Part shown: positions 37,712 to 50,971 of the stretch, one piece after another
How the letters are laid out: each line of letters begins with the position of its first letter
Numbering within the stretch: position 1 is the stretch's first letter
DNA from: Diadophis punctatus similis
Lineage: Eukaryota; Chordata; Lepidosauria; Squamata; Dipsadidae
Reading direction: 5' to 3'
Assembly (NCBI GenBank): GCA_023053685.1
Contig: JALIGW010000057.1
Span: 1,972,710-2,036,709, forward strand
DNA: 64,000 bases
Translations under genes and position numbers: made by a program
Notes under the pieces: generated by a model
The model's input: only the letters and a program-made list of their open reading frames with translations
What the model was told of the DNA's origin: nothing
Database searches by the model: none

Positions 37712-38640
37712 GAGTTCAAAGATTATGGTGAAATCTACCACATCAATTTCTCTCTAGCTGACATTTTGCAGACATGGAGAAGCAGCGTTCCAGGATTGTG
37801 CTGAAAACCACCACATCAATTTCTCTCTAGCTGACTTTTCCAGATGTGCAGAAGCAGAGTGCCAGGATTTTGCTGTAACCACTACATCAATTTCTCTCTA
37901 GCTGACTTTTCCAGATGTGCAGAAGCACATGTCCAGGATTATGCTGAAATCTGCCTTGCAATTTCTCTCTAGCTGACTTTTCCAGATGTGCAGGAGAGTT
38001 CCAAGATTATGCTGAAATCTACATCAATTTCTCTCTAGCTGACATTTTCCAGATGTGCAGAAGCAGAGTTCAAAGATTATGCTGAAATCTACACATCAAT
38101 TTCTCTCTAGCTGACTTTTCCAGATGTGCAGAAGCAGAGTTCCAGGATTATGCTGAAATCTACATCAATTTCTCTCAAGCTGACATTTTCCAGATGTGCA
38201 GAAGCAGAGTGCCAGGATTTTGCTCTAACCACCACATCAATTTCTCTCTAGCTGACTTTCCCAGATGTGCAGAAGCACATGTCCAGGATTATGCTGAAAT
38301 CTGCCTTGTAATTTCTCTCTAGCTGACTTTTCCAGATGTGCAGGAGTGTTCCAGGATTATGCTGAAATCTACATCAATTTCTCTCAAGCTGACATTTTCC
38401 AGATGTACAGAAGCAGAGTTCCAGGTGTATGCTGAAATCTGCCTTGCAATTTCTCTCTAGCTGACTTTTCGCAGATGTGCAGAAGCAGAGTTCCAGGATT
38501 ATGCTGAAAACCACCACATCAATTTCTCTCTAGCTGACTTTTCCAGATGTGCAGAAGCAGAGTTCCAGCATTATGCTGAAATCTGCCACATAAACTTCTC
38601 TCTAGCTGACATTTTCCAGATGTGCAGAAGCAGAGTTCAA
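37712..38640 (+). repeat. Block shared with region I (5002-5930, offset 32710)
   Basis: The rare TGCAGACATG monomer (37767 and 5057) and the complete short-monomer module that follows align with region I at 32710 bp. Differences include GACATGGAGAAG for GACATGCAGAAG, and TTCCAAGATT near 38000 for TTCCAGGATT. The match is lost near 38660, where this copy has TGCCTTGCAATTTGTCTC and region I has AACACATC. This is the clearest shared ancestry between regions I and III. Confidence 0.82.
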
Positions 38641-39205
38641 AGATTATGCTGAAATCTGCCTTGCAATTTGTCTCCAAGTGAAATTTTCCAGATGTGGAGA
38701 AGCAGACTTCAGAGATTATGCTGAAATCTACCACATCAATCTCTCTCTAGCTGACTTTTCCAGATGTGCAGAAGCAGAGTTCCAGCATTATGCTGAAATC
38801 TACCACATCAATTTCTCTCTAGCTGACATTTTCCAGATGTGAGGAAGCAGTGTTCCAGGATTATGCTGAAATCAGCCTCTGCATTTTCTCTCTAGCTGAC
38901 ATTTTCCAGATGTGCAGAAGCAGAGTTCCAAGATTATGCTGAAATCTGCCTTGCAATTTCTCTCTAGCTGACATTTTCCAGATGAGCGCAAGCAGAGTTC
39001 AAAGATTATGGTGAACTCTACCACATCAATTTCTCTCTAGCTTACATTTTCCAGATGTGCAGAAGCAGAGTTCAAAGATTATGCTGAAATCTAACACATC
39101 AATTTCTCTCTAGCTGACATTTTCTAGATGTGCACAAGCAGAGTTCCAGGATTATGCTGAAATCTGCCTCTGCATTTTCCCTCTAGCTGACATTTTCCAG
39201 ATGTG
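38191..39205 (+). repeat. Paralogue of 33724-34738
   Basis: This is the downstream member of the 4467 bp-spaced pair. Its last part, from about 38990, is also the first unit of the 365 bp tandem expansion, so the two events overlap here. Confidence 0.86.
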
Positions 39206-39938
39206 AAGAAGCAGAGTTCAAAGATTCTGCTGAAATCTACCACATAAATTCCTATCTAGCTGACATTTTTCAGTTGTGCTGAAGCAGAGTTCCAGGATTA
39301 TGCTGAAATCAGCCTCTGCATTTTCTCTCTAGCTGACATTCTCCAGATGTGCTGAAGCAGAGTTCAAAGATTATGGTGAACTCTACCACATCAATTTCTC
39401 TCTAGCTTACATTTTCCAGATGTGCAGAAGCAGAGTTCAAAGATTATGCTGAAATCTAACACATCAATTTCTCTCTAGCTGAAATTTTCTAGATGTGCAC
39501 AAGCAGAGTTCCAGGATTATGCTGAAATCTGCCTCTGCATTTTCCCTCTAGCTGACATTTTCCAGATGTGAAGAAGCAGAGTTCAAAGATTCTGCTGAAA
39601 TCTACCACATAAATTCCTATCTAGCTGACATTTTTCAGTTGTGCTGAAGCAGAGTTCCAGGATTATGCTGAAATCAGCCTCTGCATTTTCTCTCTAGCTG
39701 ACATTCTCCAGATGTGCTGAAGCAGAGTTCAAAGATTATGGTGAACTCTACCACATCAATTTCTCTCTAGCTTACATTTTCCAGATGTGCAGAAGCAGAG
39801 TTCAAAGATTATGCTGAAATCTAACACATCAATTTCTCTCTAGCTGAAATTTTCTAGATGTGCAAAAGCAGAGTTCCAGGATTATGCTGAAATCTGCCTC
39901 TGCATTTTCCCTCTAGCTGACATTTTCCAGATGTGCGG
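38990..39938 (+). repeat. 365 bp tandem expansion (five monomers, about 2.6 copies)
   Basis: GAGTTCAAAGATTATGG occurs near 38995, 39360 and 39725, exactly 365 bp apart, and CAGTTGTGCTG occurs at 39271 and 39636. The unit is five 73 bp monomers. The last partial copy differs at about 39865 (GCAAAAGC for GCACAAGC), then reads on to GTGCGGAAG. The equivalent place in the paralogue (34528 and 34820) shows a spacing of 292 bp, four monomers, so copy number and unit composition differ between paralogues. Confidence 0.92.
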
Positions 39939-41178
39939 AAGCAGAGTTCCAGGATTATGCTGAAATCAGCCTCTGCATTTTCTCTCTAGCTGACATTTTT
40001 CAGATGTTCGGAAGCAGAGAGCAAAGATTATGCTGAAATCAACCACATAAATTTTCCCCAGCTGACATTCTCCAGATGTGCAGAAGCAGAGTTCAAAGAT
40101 TATGCTGAAATCTACGACATCAATTTCTCTCTAGCTTACATTTTCTAGATGTGCAGAAGCAGAGTTCCAGCATTATGCTGAAATCTGCCACATAAAATTC
40201 TCTCTAGCTGACATTTTCCAGATGTGCAGAAGCAGAGTTCAAATATTATGCTGAAATCTACCATACCAATTTCTCTCTAGCTGACATTTGCCAGATGTGA
40301 AGAAGCAGAGTTCCAGGATTGTGCTGAAATCTACCATACCAATTTCTCTCTAGCTGACATTTGCCAGATGTGAAGAAGCAGAGTTCCAGGATTGTGCTGA
40401 AAACCACCACATCAATTTCTCTCTAGCTTACATTTTCCAGATGTGCAGAAGCAGAGTTCCAGGATTTTGCTGAAATGTGCCTTGCAATTTCTCTCTAGCT
40501 GACTTTTCCAGATGTGAAGAAGCAGAGTTCAAACATTATGCTGAAATCTACCACATCAATTTCTCTCTAGCTGACATTTGCCAGATGTGCAGAAGCAGAT
40601 TTCCAGGATTATGCTGAAATCAGCCTCTGCATTTTCTCTCTAGCTGACATTTTCCAGATGTGAAGAAGCAGAGTTCAAAGATTATGCTGAAATCTACCAC
40701 ATAAATTCCTATCTAGCTGACATTTTTCAGATGTGATGAAGCAGAGTTCCAGGATTATGCTGAAATCAGCCTCTGCATTTTCTCTCTAGCTGACATTCTC
40801 CAGATGTGCAGAAGCAGAGTTCAAAGATTATGCTGAAATCTACCACATCAATTTCTCTCTAGCTGACATTTTCCAGATGTGCGGAAGCAGAGTTCCAGGA
40901 TTATGCTGAAATCTGCCTTGCAATTTTTCTCCAGGTGAAAATTTCCAGATGTGGACAAGCAGAGTTCAAAGACTATGCTGAAATCTAACATATCAATTTC
41001 TCTCTAGCTGACATTTTCCAGATGAGCGCAAGCAGAGTTCAAAGATTATGGTGAACTCTACCACATCAATTTCTCTCTAGCTTACATTTTCCAGATGTGC
41101 AGAAGCAGCGTTCCAGGATTGTGCTGAAAACCACCACATCAATTTCTCTCTAGCTGACTTTTCCAGATGTGCAGAAGC
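39644..41178 (+). repeat. Paralogue of 34739-36273
   Basis: This is the downstream member of the 4905 bp-spaced pair. It leads directly into the full-length short-monomer module (41100-41760) that opens the regular HOR of region III. Confidence 0.86.
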
Positions 41179-41660
41179 AGAGTGCCAGGATTTTGCTGTA
41201 ACCACTACATCAATTTCTCTCTAGCTGACTTTTCCAGATGTGCAGAAGCACATGTCCAGGATTATGCTGAAATCTGCCTTGCAATTTCTCTCTAGCTGAC
41301 TTTTCCAGATGTGCAGGAGAGTTCCAGGATTATGCTGAAATCTACATCAATTTCTCTCTAGCTGACATTTTCCAGATGTGCAGAAGCAGAGTTCAAAGAT
41401 TATGCTGAAATCTACACATCAATTTCTCTCTAGCTGACTTTTCCAGATGTGCAGAAGCAGAGTTCCAGGATTATGCTGAAATCTACATCAATTTCTCTCA
41501 AGCTGACATTTTCCAGATGTGCAGAAGCAGAGTGCCAGGATTTTGCTCTAACCACCACATCAATTTCTCTCTAGCTGACTTTCCCAGATGTGCAGAAGCA
41601 CATGTCCAGGATTATGCTGAAATCTGCCTTGTAATTTCTCTCTAGCTGACTTTTCCAGAT

Positions 41661-44600
41661 GTGCAGGAGTGTTCCAGGATTATGCTGAAATCTACATCAA
41701 TTTCTCTCAAGCTGACATTTTCCAGATGTACAGAAGCAGAGTTCCAGGATTATGCTGAAAACCACCACATCAATTTCTCTCTAGCTGACTTTTCCAGATG
41801 TGCAGAAGCAGAGTTCCAGCATTATGCTGAAATCTGCCACATAAACTTCTCTCTAGCTGACATTTTCCAGATGTGCAGAAGCAGAGTTCAAAGATTATGC
41901 TGAAATCTGCCTCTGCATTTTCCCTCTAGCTGACATTTTCCAGATGTGCGGAAGCAGAGTTCAAAGATTATGCTGAAATCTGCCTTGCAATTTGTCTCCA
42001 AGTGAAATTTTCCAGATGTGGAGAAGCAGAGTTCAGAGATTATGCTGAAATCTACCACATCAATCTCTCTCTAGCTGACTTTTCCAGATGTGCAGAAGCA
42101 GAGTTCCAAGATTATGCTGAAATCTACCACATCAATTTCTCTCTAGCTGACATTTTCCAGATGTGAGGAAGCAGTGTTCCAGGATTATGCTGAAATCAGC
42201 CTCTGCATTTTCTCTCCAGCTGACATTTTCCAGATGTGCAGAAGCAGAGTTCCAAGATTATGCTGAAATCTGCCTTGCAATTTCTCTCTGGCTGACATTT
42301 TCCAGATGAGCGCAAGCAGAGTTCAAAGATTATGGTGAACTCTACCACATCAATTTCTCTCTAACTTACATTTTCCAGATGTGCACAAGCAGAGTTCCAG
42401 TATTATGCTGAAATCTGCCTCTGCATTTCCCCTCTAGCTGACATTTTCTAGATGTGTGGAAGCAGAGTTCAAAGATTATGCTGAAATCTACAACATCAAT
42501 TTCTCTCTAGCTTACATTTTCTAGATGTGCAGAAGCAGTGTTCCAGCATTATGCTGAAATCTGCCACATAAACTTCTCTCTAGCTGACATTTGCCAGGTG
42601 TGCAGAAGCAGAGTTCCAGGATTATGCTGAAATCAGCCTCTGCATTTTCTCTCTAGCTGACATTTTCCAGATGTGCAGAAGCAGAGTTCCAAGATTATGC
42701 TGAAATCTGCCTTGCAATTTCTCTCTAGCTGACATTTTCCAGATGAGCGCAAGCAGAGTTCAAAGATTATGGTGAACTCTACCACATCAATTTCTCTCTA
42801 GCTTACATTTTCCAGATGTGCAGAAGTAGAGTTCAAAGATTATGCTGAAATCTAACACATCAATTTCTCTCTAGCTGAAATTTTCTAGATGTGCACAAGC
42901 AGAGTTCCAGGATTATGCTGAAATCTACCACATCAATCTCTCTCTAGCTGACTTTTCCAGATGTGCAGAAGCAGAGTTCAAAGATTATGCTGAAATCTAA
43001 CACATCAATTTCTCTCTAGCTGAAATTTTCTAGATGTGCAAAAGCAGAGTTCCAGGATTATGCTGAAATCTGCCTCTGCATTTTCCCTCTAGCTGACATT
43101 TTCCAGATGTGCGGAAGCAGAGTTCCAGGATTATGCTGAAATCAGCCTCTGCATTTTCTCTCTAGCTGACATTTTTCAGATGTTCGGAAGCAGAGAGCAA
43201 AGATTATGCTGAAATCAACCACATAAATTTTCCCCAGCTGACATTCTCCAGATGTGCAGAAGCAGAGTTCAAAGATTATGCTGAAATCTACGACATCAAT
43301 TTCTCTCTAGCTTACATTTTCTAGATGTGCAGAAGCAGAGTTCCAGCATTATGCTGAAATCTGCCACATAAAATTCTCTCTAGCTGACATTTTCCAGATG
43401 TGCAGAAGCAGAGTTCAAATATTATGCTGAAATCTACCATACCAATTTCTCTCTAGCTGACATTTGCCAGATGTGAAGAAGCAGAGTTCCAGGATTGTGC
43501 TGAAATCTACCATACCAATTTCTCTCTAGCTGACATTTGCCAGATGTGAAGAAGCAGAGTTCCAGGATTGTGCTGAAAACCACCACATCAATTTCTCTCT
43601 AGCTTACATTTTCCAGATGTGCAGAAGCAGAGTTCCAGGATTTTGCTGAAATGTGCCTTGCAATTTCTCTCTAGCTGACTTTTCCAGATGTGAAGAAGCA
43701 GAGTTCAAACATTATGCTGAAATCTACCACATCAATTTCTCTCTAGCTGACATTTGCCAGATGTGCAGAAGCAGATTTCCAGGATTATGCTGAAATCAGC
43801 CTCTGCATTTTCTCTCTAGCTGACATTTTCCAGATGTGAAGAAGCAGAGTTCAAAGATTATGCTGAAATCTACCACATAAATTCCTATCTAGCTGACATT
43901 TTTCAGATGTGATGAAGCAGAGTTCCAGGATTATGCTGAAATCAGCCTCTGCATTTTCTCTCTAGCTGACATTCTCCAGATGTGCAGAAGCAGAGTTCAA
44001 AGATTATGCTGAAATCTACCACATCAATTTCTCTCTAGCTGACATTTTCCAGATGTGCGGAAGCAGAGTTCCAGGATTATGCTGAAATCTGCCTTGCAAT
44101 TTTTCTCCAGGTGAAAATTTCCAGATGTGGACAAGCAGAGTTCAAAGACTATGCTGAAATCTAACATATCAATTTCTCTCTAGCTGACATTTTCCAGATG
44201 AGCGCAAGCAGAGTTCAAAGATTATGGTGAACTCTACCACATCAATTTCTCTCTAGCTTACATTTTCCAGATGTGCAGAAGCAGCGTTCCAGGATTGTGC
44301 TGAAAACCACCACATCAATTTCTCTCTAGCTGACTTTTCCAGATGTGCAGAAGCAGAGTGCCAGGATTTTGCTGTAACCACTACATCAATTTCTCTCTAG
44401 CTGACTTTTCCAGATGTGCAGAAGCACATGTCCAGGATTATGCTGAAATCTGCCTTGCAATTTCTCTCTAGCTGACTTTTCCAGATGTGCAGGAGAGTTC
44501 CAGGATTATGCTGAAATCTACATCAATTTCTCACTAGCTGACATTTTCCAGATGTGCAGAAGCAGAGTTCAAAGATTATGCTGAAATCTACACATCAATT

Positions 44601-44836
44601 TCTCTCTAGCTGACTTTTCCAGATGTGCAGAAGCAGAGTTCCAGGATTATGCTGAAATCTACATCAATTTCTCTCAAGCTGACATTTTCCAGATGTGCAG
44701 AAGCAGAGTGCCAGGATTTTGCTCTAACCACCACATCAATTTCTCTCTAGCTGACTTTCCCAGATGTGCAGAAGCACATGTCCAGGATTATGCTGAAATC
44801 TGCCTTGTAATTTCTCTCTAGCTGACTTTTCCAGAT
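41661..44836 (+). repeat. Region III HOR unit 1 (3176 bp)
   Basis: Units are counted here from the rare landmark GTGCAGGAGTGTTCC, found at 41661, 44837, 47795, 50972, 53930, 57107 and 60939. This unit is close in length to the later 3177 bp units but differs inside. At about 42920-43060 it has CATCAATCTCTCTC and AACACATC monomers where the others carry the AAGATTCTG and CAGTTGTGCTG monomers. The similar length is therefore partly coincidental. Confidence 0.9.
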
Positions 44837-47794
44837 GTGCAGGAGTGTTCCAGGATTATGCTGAAATCTACATCAATTTCTCTCAAGCTGACATTTTCCA
44901 GATGTACAGAAGCAGAGTTCCAGGATTATGCTGAAAACCACCACATCAATTTCTCTCTAGCTGACTTTTCCAGATGTGCAGAAGCAGAGTTCCAGCATTA
45001 TGCTGAAATCTGCCACATAAACTTCTCTCTAGCTGACATTTTCCAGATGTGCAGAAGCAGAGTTCAAAGATTATGCTGAAATCTGCCTCTGCATTTTCCC
45101 TCTAGCTGACATTTTCCAGATGTGCGGAAGCAGAGTTCAAAGATTATGCTGAAATCTGCCTTGCAATTTGTCTCCAAGTGAAATTTTCCAGATGTGGAGA
45201 AGCAGAGTTCAGAGATTATGCTGAAATCTACCACATCAATCTCTCTCTAGCTGACTTTTCCAGATGTGCAGAAGCAGAGTTCCAAGATTATGCTGAAATC
45301 TACCACATCAATTTCTCTCTAGCTGACATTTTCCAGATGTGAGGAAGCAGTGTTCCAGGATTATGCTGAAATCAGCCTCTGCATTTTCTCTCCAGCTGAC
45401 ATTTTCCAGATGTGCAGAAGCAGAGTTCCAAGATTATGCTGAAATCTGCCTTGCAATTTCTCTCTGGCTGACATTTTCCAGATGAGCGCAAGCAGAGTTC
45501 AAAGATTATGGTGAACTCTACCACATCAATTTCTCTCTAACTTACATTTTCCAGATGTGCACAAGCAGAGTTCCAGTATTATGCTGAAATCTGCCTCTGC
45601 ATTTCCCCTCTAGCTGACATTTTCTAGATGTGTGGAAGCAGAGTTCAAAGATTATGCTGAAATCTACGACATCAATTTCTCTCTAGCTTACATTTTCTAG
45701 ATGTGCAGAAGCAGAGTTCCAGGATTATGCTGAAATCAGCCTCTGCATTTTCTCTCTAGCTGACATTTTCCAGATGTGCAGAAGCAGAGTTCCAAGATTA
45801 TGCTGAAATCTGCCTTGCAATTTCTCTCTAGCTGACATTTTCCAGATGAGCGCAAGCAGAGTTCAAAGATTATGGTGAACTCTACCACATCAATTTCTCT
45901 CTAGCTTACATTTTCCAGATGTGCAGAAGTAGAGTTCAAAGATTATGCTGAAATCTAACACATCAATTTCTCTCTAGCTGAAATTTTCTAGATGTGCACA
46001 AGCAGAGTTCCAGGATTATGCTGAAATCTGCCTCTGCATTTTCCCTCTAGCTGACATTTTCCAGATGTGAAGAAGCAGAGTTCAAAGATTCTGCTGAAAT
46101 CTACCACATAAATTCCTATCTAGCTGACATTTTTCAGTTGTGCTGAAGCAGAGTTCCAGGATTATGCTGAAATCTGCCTCTGCATTTTCCCTCTAGCTGA
46201 CATTTTCCAGATGTGCGGAAGCAGAGTTCCAGGATTATGCTGAAATCAGCCTCTGCATTTTCTCTCTAGCTGACATTTTTCAGATGTTCGGAAGCAGAGA
46301 GCAAAGATTATGCTGAAATCAACCACATAAATTTTCCCCAGCTGACATTCTCCAGATGTGCAGAAGCAGAGTTCAAATATTATGCTGAAATCTACCATAC
46401 CAATTTCTCTCTAGCTGACATTTGCCAGATGTGAAGAAGCAGAGTTCCAGGATTGTGCTGAAATCTACCATACCAATTTCTCTCTAGCTGACATTTGCCA
46501 GATGTGAAGAAGCAGAGTTCCAGGATTGTGCTGAAAACCACCACATCAATTTCTCTCTAGCTTACATTTTCCAGATGTGCAGAAGCAGAGTTCCAGGATT
46601 TTGCTGAAATGTGCCTTGCAATTTCTCTCTAGCTGACTTTTCCAGATGTGAAGAAGCAGAGTTCAAACATTATGCTGAAATCTACCACATCAATTTCTCT
46701 CTAGCTGACATTTGCCAGATGTGCAGAAGCAGATTTCCAGGATTATGCTGAAATCAGCCTCTGCATTTTCTCTCTAGCTGACATTTTCCAGATGTGAAGA
46801 AGCAGAGTTCAAAGATTATGCTGAAATCTACCACATAAATTCCTATCTAGCTGACATTTTTCAGATGTGATGAAGCAGAGTTCCAGGATTATGCTGAAAT
46901 CAGCCTCTGCATTTTCTCTCTAGCTGACATTCTCCAGATGTGCAGAAGCAGAGTTCAAAGATTATGCTGAAATCTACCACATCAATTTCTCTCTAGCTGA
47001 CATTTTCCAGATGTGCGGAAGCAGAGTTCCAGGATTATGCTGAAATCTGCCTTGCAATTTTTCTCCAGGTGAAAATTTCCAGATGTGGACAAGCAGAGTT
47101 CAAAGACTATGCTGAAATCTAACATATCAATTTCTCTCTAGCTGACATTTTCCAGATGAGCGCAAGCAGAGTTCAAAGATTATGGTGAACTCTACCACAT
47201 CAATTTCTCTCTAGCTTACATTTTCCAGATGTGCAGAAGCAGCGTTCCAGGATTGTGCTGAAAACCACCACATCAATTTCTCTCTAGCTGACTTTTCCAG
47301 ATGTGCAGAAGCAGAGTGCCAGGATTTTGCTGTAACCACTACATCAATTTCTCTCTAGCTGACTTTTCCAGATGTGCAGAAGCACATGTCCAGGATTATG
47401 CTGAAATCTGCCTTGCAATTTCTCTCTAGCTGACTTTTCCAGATGTGCAGGAGAGTTCCAGGATTATGCTGAAATCTACATCAATTTCTCTCTAGCTGAC
47501 ATTTTCCAGATGTGCAGAAGCAGAGTTCAAAGATTATGCTGAAATCTACACATCAATTTCTCTCTAGCTGACTTTTCCAGATGTGCAGAAGCAGAGTTCC
47601 AGGATTATGCTGAAATCTACATCAATTTCTCTCAAGCTGACATTTTCCAGATGTGCAGAAGCAGAGTGCCAGGATTTTGCTGTAACCACCACATCAATTT
47701 CTCTCTAGCTGACTTTCCCAGATGTGCAGAAGCACATGTCCAGGATTATGCTGAAATCTGCCTTGTAATTTCTCTCTAGCTGACTTTTCCAGAT
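44837..47794 (+). repeat. Region III HOR unit 2 (2958 bp, short form)
   Basis: This unit is 219 bp, three monomers, shorter than its 3177 bp neighbour. One monomer, the TGTTCCAGCATTATG and GGTGTGCAG type, is missing at about 45710. Two more are missing at about 46370, where GTGCAGAAGCAGAG passes straight to TTCAAATATTATG. It carries a private TTTCTCACTAGCTG at about 44528. Confidence 0.9.
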
Positions 47795-50700
47795 GTGCAG
47801 GAGTGTTCCAGGATTATGCTGAAATCTACATCAATTTCTCTCAAGCTGACATTTTCCAGATGTACAGAAGCAGAGTTCCAGGATTATGCTGAAAACCACC
47901 ACATCAATTTCTCTCTAGCTGACATTTCCAGATGTGCAGAAGCAGAGTTCCAGCATTATGCTGAAATCTGCCACATAAACTTCTCTCTAGCTGACATTTT
48001 CCAGATGTGCAGAAGCAGAGTTCAAAGATTATGCTGAAATCTGCCTCTGCATTTTCCCTCTAGCTGACATTTTCCAGATGTGCGGAAGCAGAGTTCAAAG
48101 ATTATGCTGAAATCTGCCTTGCAGTTTGTCTCCAAGTGAAATTTTCCAGATGTGGAGAAGCAGAGTTCAGAGATTATGCTGAAATCTACCACATCAATCT
48201 CTCTCTAGCTGACTTTTCCAGATGTGCAGAAGCAGAGTTCCAAGATTATGCTGAAATCTACCACATCAATTTCTCTCTAGCTGACATTTTCCAGATGTGA
48301 GGAAGCAATGTTCCAGGATTATGCTGAAATCAGCCTCTGCATTTTCTCTCCAGCTGACATTTTCCAGATGTGCAGAAGCAGAGTTCCAAGATTATGCTGA
48401 AATCTGCCTTGCAATTTCTCTCTGGCTGACATTTTCCAGATGAGCGCAAGCAGAGTTCAAAGATTATGGTGAACTCTACCACATCAATTTCTCTCTAGCT
48501 TACATTTTCCAGATGTGCACAAGCAGAGTTCCAGTATTATGCTGAAATCTGCCTCTGCATTTCCCCTCTAGCTGACATTTTCTAGATGTGTGGAAGCAGA
48601 GTTCAAAGATTATGCTGAAATCTACGACATCAATTTCTCTCTAGCTTACATTTTCTAGATGTGCAGAAGCAGTGTTCCAGCATTATGCTGAAATCTGCCA
48701 CATAAACTTCTCTCTAGCTGACATTTGCCAGGTGTGCAGAAGCAGAGTTCCAGGATTATGCTGAAATCAGCCTCTGCATTTTCTCTCTAGCTGACATTTT
48801 CCAGATGTACAGAAGCAGAGTTCCAAGATTATGCTGAAATCTGCCTTGCAATTTCTCTCTAGCTGACATTTTCCAGATGAGCGCAAGCAGAGTTCAAAGA
48901 TTATGGTGAACTCTACCACATCAATTTCTCTCTAGCTTACATTTTCCAGATGTGCAGAAGTAGAGTTCAAAGATTATGCTGAAATCTAACACATCAATTT
49001 CTCTCTAGCTGAAATTTTCTAGATGTGCACAAGCAGAGTTCCAGGATTATGCTGAAATCTGCCTCTGCATTTTCCCTCTAGCTGACATTTTCCAGATGTG
49101 AAGAAGCAGAGTTCAAAGATTCTGCTGAAATCTACCACATAAATTCCTATCTAGCTGACATTTTTCAGTTGTGCTGAAGCAGAGTTCCAGGATTATGCTG
49201 AAATCTGCCTCTGCATTTTCCCTCTAGCTGACATTTTCCAGATGTGCGGAAGCAGAGTTCCAGGATTATGCTGAAATCAGCCTCTGCATTTTCTCTCTAG
49301 CTGACATTTTTCAGATGTTCGGAAGCAGAGAGCAAAGATTATGCTGAAATCAACCACATAAATTTTCCCCAGCTGACATTCTCCAGATGTGCAGAAGCAG
49401 AGTTCAAAGATTATGCTGAAATCTACGACATCAATTTCTCTCTAGCTTACATTTTCTAGATGTGCAGAAGCAGAGTTCCAGCATTATGCTGAAATCTGCC
49501 ACATAAAATTCTCTCTAGCTGACATTTTCCAGATGTGCAGAAGCAGAGTTCAAATATTATGCTGAAATCTACCATACCAATTTCTCTCTAGCTGACATTT
49601 GCCAGATGTGAAGAAGCAGAGTTCCAGGATTGTGCTGAAATCTACCATACCAATTTCTCTCTAGCTGACATTTGCCAGATGTGAAGAAGCAGAGTTCCAG
49701 GATTGTGCTGAAAACCACCACATCAATTTCTCTCTAGCTTACATTTTCCAGATGTGCAGAAGCAGAGTTCCAGGATTTTGCTGAAATGTGCCTTGCAATT
49801 TCTCTCTAGCTGACTTTTCCAGATGTGAAGAAGCAGAGTTCAAACATTATGCTGAAATCTACCACATCAATTTCTCTCTAGCTGACATTTGCCAGATGTG
49901 CAGAAGCAGATTTCCAGGATTATGCTGAAATCAGCCTCTGCATTTTCTCTCTAGCTGACATTTTCCAGATGTGAAGAAGCAGAGTTCAAAGATTATGCTG
50001 AAATCTACCACATAAATTCCTATCTAGCTGACATTTTTCAGATGTGATGAAGCAGAGTTCCAGGATTATGCTGAAATCAGCCTCTGCATTTTCTCTCTAG
50101 CTGACATTCTCCAGATGTGCAGAAGCAGAGTTCAAAGATTATGCTGAAATCTACCACATCAATTTCTCTCTAGCTGACATTTTCCAGATGTGCGGAAGCA
50201 GAGTTCCAGGATTATGCTGAAATCTGCCTTGCAATTTTTCTCCAGGTGAAAATTTCCAGATGTGGACAAGCAGAGTTCAAAGACTATGCTGAAATCTAAC
50301 ATATCAATTTCTCTCTAGCTGACATTTTCCAGATGAGCGCAAGCAGAGTTCAAAGATTATGGTGAACTCTACCACATCAATTTCTCTCTAGCTTACATTT
50401 TCCAGATGTGCAGAAGCAGCGTTCCAGGATTGTGCTGAAAACCACCACATCAATTTCTCTCTAGCTGACTTTTCCAGATGTGCAGAAGCAGAGTGCCAGG
50501 ATTTTGCTGTAACCACTACATCAATTTCTCTCTAGCTGACTTTTCCAGATGTGCAGAAGCACATGTCCAGGATTATGCTGAAATCTGCCTTGCAATTTCT
50601 CTCTAGCTGACTTTTCCAGATGTGCAGGAGAGTTCCAGGATTATGCTGAAATCTACATCAATTTCTCTCTAGCTGACATTTTCCAGATGTGCAGAAGCAG

Positions 50701-50971
50701 AGTTCAAAGATTATGCTGAAATCTACACATCAATTTCTCTCTAGCTGACTTTTCCAGATGTGCAGAAGCAGAGTTCCAGGATTATGCTGAAATCTACATC
50801 AATTTCTCTCAAGCTGACATTTTCCAGATGTGCAGAAGCAGAGTGCCAGGATTTTGCTCTAACCACCACATCAATTTCTCTCTAGCTGACTTTCCCAGAT
50901 GTGCAGAAGCACATGTCCAGGATTATGCTGAAATCTGCCTTGTAATTTCTCTCTAGCTGACTTTTCCAGAT
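47795..50971 (+). repeat. Region III HOR unit 3 (3177 bp, long form)
   Basis: This is a full-length unit. It is marked by CTGACATTTCCAG near 47926 (unit 1 has CTGACTTTTCCAG), TTGCAGTTTGTCTCC near 48119, GAAGCAATGTTCC near 48302 and GATGTACAGAAG near 48805. All four marks recur 6135 bp downstream in unit 5. Unit 3 and unit 5 are thus closer to each other than to the units between them. Confidence 0.92.

Noticed and set aside
41661..41903. Recurrent 80-codon open frame on the plus strand (also at 36544, 44837, 47795, 50972, 53930, 57107, 60939)
   Set aside because: It starts at GTG, not ATG, consists wholly of satellite monomers, and is copied only because the HOR is copied. The frame stays open because 70 bp and 72 bp monomers shift phase past the usual stops. 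There is no codon-level constraint or plausible domain.
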